Below are positions 1-4,743 of a DNA stretch of 5,670 nucleotides, piece by piece. This stretch comes from an uncultured Ruminococcus sp. GTDB lineage: Bacteria > Bacillota > Clostridia > Oscillospirales > Acutalibacteraceae. How positions within the stretch are numbered: position 1 is the first letter of the stretch; each line of letters starts with the position of its first letter. A model generated the notes under the pieces. The model ran no database searches. It saw only the letters and a program-made list of their open reading frames with translations, and was not told the DNA's origin. Made by a program: the position numbers and the translations under genes. The stretch is from contig CADCON010000025.1 of assembly GCA_902803035.1 (NCBI GenBank), positions 1-5,670 of the forward strand, given 5' to 3'.

Positions 1-56
1 CCGTCATAAACACCGAGCGTTATATTGGTATTGCCGATATCGACAGCCAGAAGCAT
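1..56 (-). CDS. coaX: Type III pantothenate kinase, N-terminal fragment (runs off left edge)
   Basis: Only the first 18 complete codons are present, reading MLLAVDIGNTNITLGVYD and then the first two bases of a Gly codon. This is the N-terminal nucleotide-binding strand and turn of CoaX-type pantothenate kinases (ASKHA fold), whose hallmark is D-x-G-N-T-N; here Asp6, Gly8, Asn9, Thr10 and Asn11. Family knowledge: CoaX phosphorylates pantothenate in the first step of coenzyme A synthesis in the cytosol, and is not feedback-inhibited by CoA. The ATG at 56-54 is supported by a purine-rich ribosome binding site, GGGGGAGAG at 71-63, six bases upstream. A near-consensus promoter lies at 145-117, so the gene probably has its own transcript, separate from the HAD gene upstream. 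The short fragment leaves some chance of another ASKHA protein, but the motif and the start position within the protein match CoaX closely. Confidence 0.85.
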   Translation of the reverse strand, partial: MLLAVDIGNTNITLGVYD

Positions 57-116
57 ACGTTTCTCTCCCCCATTATCACCGGATACGCTTACATATGAAT
101 TCCTGTGAACAATTCT

Positions 117-145
117 ATTTTACACATTCCATTATATGTTGTCAA
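117..145 (-). promoter_or_regulatory. Sigma-A type promoter for coaX
   Basis: On the minus strand TTGACA (145-140, exact -35 consensus) is followed by exactly 17 bases and TAAAAT (122-117, one mismatch to the -10 consensus). Predicted transcription start is near 110, giving a leader of about 54 bases before the coaX ATG at 56. It is the best promoter match in the window. A weak 5-base inverted repeat (GAATT/AATTC, 115-111 and 101-97) sits over the predicted start, but the arms are too short to call an operator. Confidence 0.75.
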
Positions 146-171
146 TACGAAAATAAGAAAAATAACAGCGT

Positions 172-200
172 TCAATCACAAGAACTTTTATCGTGATTGA
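172..200 (-). terminator. Terminator-like hairpin at the 3' end of the HAD gene
   Basis: The minus strand carries TCAATCAC (200-193) and its exact complement GTGATTGA (179-172). A G-U and an A-U pair extend the stem to about 10 bp with a 9-base loop. The HAD stop codon TAA (190-188) lies in the loop. A U-rich run (TTATTTTTCTTATTTT) begins about six bases after the stem, which is later than in a classical intrinsic terminator, and the stem is AT-rich. Its position at the end of the gene cluster and just before the coaX promoter supports a transcription boundary, but termination could be inefficient. Confidence 0.4.
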
Positions 201-862
201 TCAGTTATTCCTTCCAAAAGGAGCCGCCCGATTTCTGCGGGAGAATCGGCAAGGAAATCGGCTCCCGCTTCCTCCAATTCCTCACGTGTTCCGAAGCCAT
301 AGGTCACGCCAATCGACCAGACGCCGGCTTTTTTCGCGCCCTCTATATCATACAGTCTGTCGCCTATCATGCAGGCGCGGTTTCTATCTGTAAAGCCGGA
401 TTGCTTTAAAGATTCGTTGATAAGATCAAGCTTGTCGCTCATGCTTCCGTCGAGATTGGCGCCGCATACAGCGTCAAAATATCTGTCAAGACCGGTAAAT
501 CCGAGGATTTTCCGCGCCATGACATACGGCTTGGTAGTGGTCAGACATATTGTAAAGCCATTTTGCTTTAATGTATTCAGCAATTCCTCCACACCGTCGA
601 ACATCCGGATCATATAGATTCCCTCGCTTCCGTAAAGGTCGCGGTAGATTCCGACCGCTTGCGTCACCTGCTCGCCTTCCAGCCCGAAGAACCGGCTGTA
701 ACTGTGATACAATGAAGGCCCGATGACCTTGTCCAATTCCCTGTCATCTTCCACGCAAATGCCGAAATGCTCCAATCCCTTCCGGTAGCACATCTTAATG
801 CCTTCGGACGTATCAAACAGCGTTCCGTCAAGGTCAAACATCGCACATTGAAGCATCTTCAT
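188..862 (-). CDS. HAD-superfamily phosphatase (phosphoglycolate phosphatase / 5'-nucleotidase-like)
   Basis: A 224-residue cytosolic HAD subfamily I hydrolase with all four catalytic motifs. Motif I is DLDGTLFDT with nucleophile Asp10 and acid/base Asp12; motif II is LTTTKP, with Thr109 as the likely phosphate-binding Thr; motif III is Lys144 (SDK); motif IV is GDRLYD with Asp168 and Asp172. Residues 15-88 form the helical cap between motifs I and II. Length and the IGPSL, TKP and YGFGTREELEEAGA blocks resemble the Gph/5'-nucleotidase-like branch, which removes phosphate from small phosphorylated metabolites using Mg2+. The true substrate cannot be read from the sequence; phosphoglycolate, nucleotides or a flavin-pathway intermediate are all possible. 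The ATG at 862 overlaps the previous stop by four bases (ATGA) and has a strong GGAGGAG site at 876-870, so translation is probably coupled to the thioesterase gene. The gene ends within a terminator-like hairpin. Confidence 0.88.
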   Translation of the reverse strand: MKMLQCAMFDLDGTLFDTSEGIKMCYRKGLEHFGICVEDDRELDKVIGPSLYHSYSRFFGLEGEQVTQAVGIYRDLYGSEGIYMIRMFDGVEELLNTLKQNGFTICLTTTKPYVMARKILGFTGLDRYFDAVCGANLDGSMSDKLDLINESLKQSGFTDRNRACMIGDRLYDIEGAKKAGVWSIGVTYGFGTREELEEAGADFLADSPAEIGRLLLEGITDQSR

Positions 863-1254
863 GAATTATCTCCTCCGCGCCTTCTGGCTCTGGTCATAAA
901 TTTCTCAAGCGGAACGGCCACCCGCTGATGCGTGGCTTCACCGATAACGCCCCTGTCGTCTGAGGCGGTAATTTCAAAATAGAACTGACCGTCAGAATGC
1001 TCCAGAAGAACCGCTGTGGCAGTCACTTCCTTGCCGCAGACAGTGGGGGCGACATGAGTGGTATTCAGCATGACGCCTACCGTCGTGTATCCCTTGGGAA
1101 TGTGGTTATCCGCCAGCTCCTTACCGGCGCGTTCCATAAGGGAAACCATCATGCCGATGGCATAGGTTTCTGTATCTCCGCAGCCCATACTGCTTGCGAG
1201 CATTTCCCGCGTCACAACGCAGGAAACGGAATGGGTTTCAAGCTCTGTTTCCAA
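859..1254 (-). CDS. FlK-like hotdog-fold thioesterase (probable acyl-CoA thioesterase)
   Basis: A 131-residue single-domain protein that matches, from memory, the fluoroacetyl-CoA thioesterase (FlK) family along its length. The block YAIGMMVSLMERA (31-43) aligns with the FlK active-site helix, TTHVAPT (65-71) with its catalytic His strand, and THQRVAV plus LEKF (108-119) with its C-terminal strand. Glu41 and His67 correspond to FlK Glu50 and His76, but FlK Thr42 is replaced by Ile33, so fluoroacetyl-CoA hydrolysis should not be assumed. Known family role: hotdog-fold hydrolysis of an acyl-CoA thioester, as a dimer in the cytosol. The start is TTG at 1254, chosen because AGAGGTGA (1266-1259) lies seven bases upstream and no in-frame ATG occurs before residue 18; residues 1-17 contain the expected N-terminal strand. 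That ribosome binding site contains the ribF stop codon, so coupling is likely. The stop overlaps the HAD start. Confidence 0.82.
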   Translation of the reverse strand: METELETHSVSCVVTREMLASSMGCGDTETYAIGMMVSLMERAGKELADNHIPKGYTTVGVMLNTTHVAPTVCGKEVTATAVLLEHSDGQFYFEITASDDRGVIGEATHQRVAVPLEKFMTRARRRGGDNS

Positions 1255-1258
1255 AATG

Positions 1259-1266
1259 TCACCTCT
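1259..1266 (-). promoter_or_regulatory. Ribosome binding site that fixes the TTG start of the thioesterase
   Basis: AGAGGTGA on the minus strand (1266-1259) matches the anti-Shine-Dalgarno complement well and sits seven bases before TTG at 1254. Its last three bases, TGA, are the ribF stop codon. The ribosome finishing ribF therefore ends on the site that starts the next gene, which argues for translational coupling. Confidence 0.7.
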
Positions 1267-2170
1267 GTGAAAGAAATTTTCTTGTCAAGCTGACCGACTT
1301 CACGCTGTCGCTGTGTATGGCTTCCTTTAACGCGTCTATTGAATCAAACCTGCGTTCCCCCCGCATAAAGCTGATCAGACTGACTCTGATATTCCTGCCG
1401 TAAAGATCGCCGTTGTAGCCTATAATCCATGTTTCACTCAGCGGAGCAGCGGATCCGACCGTCGGTTTGACGCCGATATTGGTGACCGAGGGGTAGTTTT
1501 GCCCGTCAATCCCGGTGACGGAAGCGTAAACGCCATATGCGGGAATCAGAAATCCCTCGGGAAAATGCTGATTGATGGTGGGGGTGCCGAGCTGCCGTCC
1601 GAGCTTTCGCCCGTGTCTTACTTCAAAGCAATAACTGAACGGCCGTCCGAGCATAGCCGCGGCGTCCTCCACATTTCCTTTCTTCAGGGCTTCTCTGATG
1701 CGCGAAGAGGAGACGATTTCGCCGTTATGCATCACATACGGCACGACAATACATTGAATGCCTCTGTCCTCGCACATTTTCCTGAGAAGGTCACAGTCGC
1801 CTGAGGCGCGTTTGCCAAACCGGTAGTTCTCGCCGCAGGCAAGAATTTTAGCGTCCAGTCGTCCGATCAGGATTTCCTCAAAAAATGATTCGGGTGAATC
1901 GTCCTTGACGGATGCGAAGGAAGGAAGAATCAGCTCACCAATCCCCATTTCGGAAAGAATTTCACATTTGTCCTCAAAAGAAGCAATGTGCTCCGCGCCC
2001 TTCTTGAAGCTCAGATTATCCGAAAATGAGAAAACAGCTTTGTCAAGCCGATCAGCTTGTCGGCTATGCAAAGCGTCAATTACCGCCTGATGACCGATGT
2101 GTATTCCGTCAAAACATCCGAGAGCGATGGCCGTATTCTTTAACACGGGTATTTGATTGTAAATTATCAT
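1259..2170 (-). CDS. ribF: Bifunctional riboflavin kinase / FAD synthetase
   Basis: A 303-residue cytosolic enzyme that phosphorylates riboflavin to FMN and then adenylylates FMN to FAD. The N-terminal FAD synthetase module (about 1-175) has the nucleotidyltransferase signature GCFDGIHIGH at 18-27, the flavin-binding stretch ACGENYRFGKRASGD at 111-125 and SSSRIR at 154-159. The C-terminal flavokinase module (about 178-303) has GRQLGTPTIN at 191-200 with the Mg2+/ATP-binding P-T-x-N, GVYASV at 213-218, NIGVKPTVG at 231-239 and a catalytic-Glu region SETWIIGYNGDLYG at 245-258, where Glu246 is the likely base. Length is normal for the family. In place of the common E-T-H here is E-T-W, a mild variation. 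The ATG at 2170 follows GAGG (2178-2175) by a short four-base gap. The gene begins 15 bases after the truB stop and ends four bases before the thioesterase, so it is inside an operon. No FMN riboswitch is visible. Confidence 0.96.
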   Translation of the reverse strand: MIIYNQIPVLKNTAIALGCFDGIHIGHQAVIDALHSRQADRLDKAVFSFSDNLSFKKGAEHIASFEDKCEILSEMGIGELILPSFASVKDDSPESFFEEILIGRLDAKILACGENYRFGKRASGDCDLLRKMCEDRGIQCIVVPYVMHNGEIVSSSRIREALKKGNVEDAAAMLGRPFSYCFEVRHGRKLGRQLGTPTINQHFPEGFLIPAYGVYASVTGIDGQNYPSVTNIGVKPTVGSAAPLSETWIIGYNGDLYGRNIRVSLISFMRGERRFDSIDALKEAIHSDSVKSVSLTRKFLSQR

Positions 2171-2185
2171 TTTTCCTCACCCTTG

Positions 2186-3142
2186 TCAGAATCTCTTCAT
2201 CACTCTCAGTTCATCGGTCTTCTTGATTCCCAATCCGAGGAAGGATTGATCCGCGCGGGAATAAACACGGAACAAAGAATCCTGCGGATAATCGTCGGAA
2301 TCGGGACGCTGCTGCTGACGCACGCCGCCGAGCATGGGAGGCTGCAATCGTTCCAGCGCGAGCGTCGCGCCATTGCAGAATCGGACCGCCTGTGGCTCTG
2401 AAATGATCAGCGCGGGATATTCCTCAAACAACGCGTCCACAGGCAGCAGCTTTTCCGCGAGAACACCCGCGTCCTTGTATGCCTGCGCTTGCGAAAGCGT
2501 CATGCAGCGGTCAATGGAAATGCCGGAGGCTTCCGTGCGCCTGAGAGAGGTCAGTACCGCGCCGCACCCCAATTCCCGACCAACGTCGTCGATCAGGGTA
2601 CGGATATAGGTTCCCTTTGAGCAGGACACGGTTATTATCCCGCAGGCAGACGTTTCGTCGTAGTCCTCCAGCGTGAGCCGGTAAACAGTCACCTGCCTTG
2701 CCTGCCGCTCGACCTCTACTCCCTGACGGGCGAGATCATAGAGCTTCTTGCCGCCGACTGAAACCGCGGAATACATGGGCGCAACCTGCGTTATTTCTCC
2801 CCTGAAATGCTCCAGAATCTCCTGAAGCGTTTCCCGACTGACGTGAGCGGGCGATTCGGAAAGAACCCTGCCCGTGATGTCAAGGGTATCAGTGGTCAAT
2901 CCCAGACGAAAGCCGGCCATATATGTTTTGTCATGCGACGGAATCAGATCGAGCGCACGTGTCGCGGACCCAATCAGAATCGGCAGAACGCCGGTTGCCA
3001 TTGGATCCAGTGTGCCGGAATGACCTACCTTCTTAGTGCGAAGCATTCCACGGACCACCGCGCATACGTCGAATGAAGTAAAACCTTCGGGTTTGTCAAG
3101 CAGCAGTATGCCGTTAACGGCATTGTTTGGCCGACCCATCAA
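2186..3142 (-). CDS. truB: tRNA pseudouridine(55) synthase TruB
   Basis: Isomerises U55 in the T-loop of tRNAs to pseudouridine. The N-terminal motif GILLLDKPEGFTS (11-23) and the catalytic block GHSGTLDPMATGVL (40-53) with nucleophile Asp46 are intact. MYSAVSVGGKKLYDLAR (123-139) carries the conserved base-flipping-loop Tyr region, and SCSKGTYIRTLIDDVG (173-188) is the conserved RNA-binding/active-site block. Total length is 318 residues, slightly longer than many bacterial TruB proteins. A Gln/Pro-rich stretch at about 267-290 interrupts the small C-terminal domain, which resumes with FRVYSRADQSFLGLG. The start is uncertain: TTG at 3142 is nine bases after GGAG (3155-3152), ATG at 3139 is twelve bases after it, and the best-spaced ATG (3146) is out of frame. 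TTG 3142 or ATG 3139 differ by one residue. A 79-base spacer separates it from nrnA, and it leads into ribF. Confidence 0.96.
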   Translation of the reverse strand: MMGRPNNAVNGILLLDKPEGFTSFDVCAVVRGMLRTKKVGHSGTLDPMATGVLPILIGSATRALDLIPSHDKTYMAGFRLGLTTDTLDITGRVLSESPAHVSRETLQEILEHFRGEITQVAPMYSAVSVGGKKLYDLARQGVEVERQARQVTVYRLTLEDYDETSACGIITVSCSKGTYIRTLIDDVGRELGCGAVLTSLRRTEASGISIDRCMTLSQAQAYKDAGVLAEKLLPVDALFEEYPALIISEPQAVRFCNGATLALERLQPPMLGGVRQQQRPDSDDYPQDSLFRVYSRADQSFLGLGIKKTDELRVMKRF

Positions 3143-3151
3143 TCATTATCA

Positions 3152-3155
3152 CTCC
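3152..3155 (-). promoter_or_regulatory. Ribosome binding site serving truB, with three competing starts
   Basis: GGAG on the minus strand (3155-3152, in the context CGGAGTGAT) is the only Shine-Dalgarno candidate before truB. Downstream are ATG at 3146 (five bases after GGAGT, wrong frame for truB, stops after 10 codons at 3114), TTG at 3142 (in frame) and ATG at 3139 (in frame). Spacing alone favours the out-of-frame ATG, which is unusual for a core gene. Confidence 0.5.
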
Positions 3156-3163
3156 GATTTCTA

Positions 3164-3218
3164 TGTAAAGTTATTTTACTTTTCAATAAAATTACATGAA
3201 AAGTTAATTGGCTTTACA
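3164..3218. repeat. Long imperfect palindrome filling the nrnA-truB spacer
   Basis: Two perfect inverted-repeat pairs share one centre near 3191. The inner arms are ACTTTTCA (3178-3185) and TGAAAAGT (3197-3204); the outer arms are TGTAAAG (3164-3170) and CTTTACA (3212-3218). The seven-base segments between inner and outer arms pair partly (three positions, plus two G-T in one strand sense). The whole element spans 55 of the 79 spacer bases. No U-tract follows on the minus strand, so it is not a standard terminator for nrnA. It could be an operator, an mRNA structure affecting truB, or a chance product of low-complexity AT-rich sequence. Confidence 0.6.
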
Positions 3219-3219
3219 A
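3191..3219 (-). promoter_or_regulatory. Possible weak promoter upstream of truB
   Basis: TTGTAA (3219-3214, four of six -35 bases) is followed by 17 bases and TGTAAT (3196-3191, five of six -10 bases). It would start transcription near 3184, about 40 bases before truB. It lies within one half of the palindrome described for this spacer. In AT-rich sequence such matches arise easily, so this is tentative. Confidence 0.3.
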
Positions 3220-3221
3220 TA

Positions 3222-4235
3222 CTATTGTTGGCTCAGCATCTCGCTTACTGCGTCAACAAGCCGCTTTTTGGCATCTTCATAGCTTTCGCTGAATTTGCAG
3301 CCTGCCGCAGCCTTATGCCCACCCCCGCCGAATTTCGCGCAAAGCTCGGAGGCGTTCACCTTTTCGCTTGAACGCACAGAAACCTTCCAGCCGTCCGGAA
3401 TGGGGCGCATCGTGATTCCGCATTCGACGCCGTTGACGCTTCTCGGAATGTTGGAAATGCCATCCAGGTCTTCCGGAGACGCGTTGGTGCTTTTGATCAT
3501 GTCTTCTGTAATAGTGATAACAGCGCATTGGCTGTCGCAGTAGTATTCAAGTGTGGTCAGCGCCAGCTTTTTAAGCTCCAGTTGTGCCTGACTGACTTCA
3601 TCCAGCAGATGGAAATTGATATTGGCGCAGTCTATATCGTATTTCATCAGCTCAACCGCGATGAGATGTGTGCGTGGCGTCACATTGCTGTACTTGAAGC
3701 AGCCCGTATCGGTCGATATGGCGGCAAACAGGCAGGACGCCGTTTCTTTGTCGATAGCCGCGCCCATAGCGCAGAGCAGCATCCAGATGACCTCCCCAGT
3801 GGCAGCCGCCTTGCTGTCCACCAGTTTCAAGGGAGCTTCTATGCTGTTATTCAGATGATGATCGACACAGATTTCAATTTTATCCTTGTATTCGTCGGTC
3901 AGCTTTCCAAGCAGATGCGGCGCCGCGATGTCGACTGACACAAAATGCTTCGCTTCAAAGGGCTGATTTTCCATTCCTTCGCTCATGAAGGAATACTTGG
4001 CGGGAATCTCGTCGGCACAAATGACATTTGCCTTTTTCCCGAGAGAACGCATCCCTCTGCAAAGCGCGAACGCGCACCCCAATGTGTCGCCGTCGGGTGC
4101 TCTGTGCGAGAGAATCACCACGTTGTCCATTTTCAGAAGTGCTTTTGCGATTGTAACGATTTTATTTCTGTAATCGTTGTCTGCCATGCCGCAGATTTTT
4201 AACGCTTTCTTTGCTCTTTTTTTCACTGTCGCCAT
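3222..4235 (-). CDS. nrnA: DHH/DHHA1 phosphoesterase, nanoRNase/pAp phosphatase NrnA homologue
   Basis: A 337-residue cytosolic phosphoesterase. The DHH domain (about 22-180) shows the metal-binding residues: SHRAPDGDTLG (43-53) with His44, Asp48 and Asp50; Asp102 in SVDIAAP; Asp125-His126-His127 in CVDHHLN; and Asp176 in ISTDTG. The DHHA1 domain (about 230-337) ends in FGGGGHKAAAG (302-312), the substrate-binding glycine loop. Family knowledge: NrnA degrades 2-5 nt RNAs to mononucleotides and can dephosphorylate pAp to AMP using Mn2+; cyclic-dinucleotide-linked pGpG/pApA cleavage is another known activity of relatives. The position between rbfA and truB is common in Clostridia. The ATG at 4235 follows AGGAGAG (4251-4245); an internal Met17 lacks such a site. 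The first 16 residues are an unusually basic extension (KKRAKKALK) before the usual family start. It probably has its own promoter at 4307-4279. Confidence 0.92.
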   Translation of the reverse strand: MATVKKRAKKALKICGMADNDYRNKIVTIAKALLKMDNVVILSHRAPDGDTLGCAFALCRGMRSLGKKANVICADEIPAKYSFMSEGMENQPFEAKHFVSVDIAAPHLLGKLTDEYKDKIEICVDHHLNNSIEAPLKLVDSKAAATGEVIWMLLCAMGAAIDKETASCLFAAISTDTGCFKYSNVTPRTHLIAVELMKYDIDCANINFHLLDEVSQAQLELKKLALTTLEYYCDSQCAVITITEDMIKSTNASPEDLDGISNIPRSVNGVECGITMRPIPDGWKVSVRSSEKVNASELCAKFGGGGHKAAAGCKFSESYEDAKKRLVDAVSEMLSQQ

Positions 4236-4278
4236 CGTTTTTCACTCTCCTGTGTTTGTTTCAGAAATTGATATCTCT

Positions 4279-4307
4279 ATTATAGCATATTGGACTTTTC
4301 AGCACAA
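4279..4307 (-). promoter_or_regulatory. Extended -10 promoter in front of nrnA
   Basis: The minus strand reads TGCTATAAT at 4287-4279, a perfect extended -10 element (TGn plus TATAAT). Seventeen bases upstream is TTGTGC (4307-4302), which keeps only the TTG of the -35 consensus, as is common when an extended -10 is present. Predicted start is near 4272, giving a leader of about 36 bases before the nrnA ATG at 4235. The -35 region lies in the loop and descending arm of the hairpin at 4322-4289. Confidence 0.65.
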
Positions 4308-4322
4308 GCCAAAAAGTCCAAT
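4289..4322 (-). other. 15-bp RNA hairpin between rbfA and nrnA
   Basis: On the minus strand, bases 4322-4308 (starting ATTGGACTTTT) pair without a break with 4303-4289 (ending AAAAGTCCAAT) around a four-base loop TTGT. Eleven outer pairs are Watson-Crick, then U-G and G-U wobbles, then G-C and C-G. Those two wobbles pair only in the minus-strand RNA; in the plus-strand sense they would be mismatches, which points to a structure in the operon transcript. It starts 11 bases after the rbfA stop (4336-4334). No U-tract follows (ATGCTATAATAG), so it is not a typical intrinsic terminator. A factor-assisted terminator, an mRNA processing or 3'-end-protecting stem, or a DNA operator over the nrnA promoter are the main alternatives. 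Confidence 0.7.
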
Positions 4323-4333
4323 CATTCCGTGAA

Positions 4334-4720
4334 TTATTCGTCCTCGTCGGACTCCGGGGCTTCCTGAGCTTCGTCGTGAGAAATATGGAGTCCTTTGAGT
4401 ATTCTGTTGATTTCCGCGCTGTAGGCGATGGAATTGTCCGCCACAAAGCGAAGCTCCGGAACGTGGCGGAGCTTGAGCGCGGCCGCCAGCTCGCTCCGGA
4501 TGTATCCCCTCGCGGACTTCAGACCCTTGACCGACTCAGCGGTTTTCTCTTCGCCCTCTACAGTGCTGACGTGAATCGTGGCATACGAAAGGTCATTCGA
4601 CACGTCCACTCTGATAACTGTAATCAGGCTGCTGATCCTTGGGTCTTTAAGCGTCCGGAAAATGGCCGAAAGCTCGCGCTTGATATCCTCGCTGACGCGG
4701 TCGATTTTGTGTCCTGACAT
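4334..4720 (-). CDS. rbfA: 30S ribosome-binding factor A
   Basis: A 128-residue assembly factor that binds the 30S subunit and helps mature the 5' end of 16S rRNA, with a known role in cold adaptation. The fold is a KH-type domain: the first helix carries RVSEDIKRELSAIF (8-21), followed by DPRISSLITVIRVDVSNDLSYATIHVS (26-52), the interrupted KH kink A-x-G at Ala70-Arg71-Gly72 inside LKSARGYIRSEL, and the conserved PELRFVADNSI (88-98). The last 13 residues are strongly acidic (ending ESDEDE), a common but poorly conserved tail. The ATG at 4720 is ten bases after GGGAGG (4736-4731). It begins 23 bases after the infB stop, so both share a transcript. A ylxP-like gene found between infB and rbfA in Bacillus is absent. 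A hairpin and a new promoter follow the stop codon. Confidence 0.95.
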   Translation of the reverse strand: MSGHKIDRVSEDIKRELSAIFRTLKDPRISSLITVIRVDVSNDLSYATIHVSTVEGEEKTAESVKGLKSARGYIRSELAAALKLRHVPELRFVADNSIAYSAEINRILKGLHISHDEAQEAPESDEDE

Positions 4721-4743
4721 CTGGCAATAACCTCCCGCTCAGC

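Noticed and set aside
97..115. Inverted repeat GAATT-9-AATTC over the predicted coaX transcription start as an operator
   Set aside because: Arms of five AT-rich bases are too short to separate from chance; no second copy was seen.
859..1254. Fluoroacetate-resistance gene flK
   Set aside because: The catalytic Thr of FlK is replaced by Ile and the context is core metabolism with no organofluorine genes, so only a family-level call is supported.
997..1293. 98-codon plus-strand open frame over the thioesterase and the ribF end
   Set aside because: Antisense to two supported genes and without family features; treated as a shadow.
3158..3186. Second promoter-like match before truB (TTGAAA-17-TAGAAA)
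   Set aside because: Transcription would begin about at the ribosome binding site (3155-3152), leaving no usable leader, and the -10 matches only four of six bases.
3528..3938. 136-codon plus-strand open frame opposite nrnA
   Set aside because: It lies wholly antisense to the DHH domain coding sequence, with no recognisable motif in the product.
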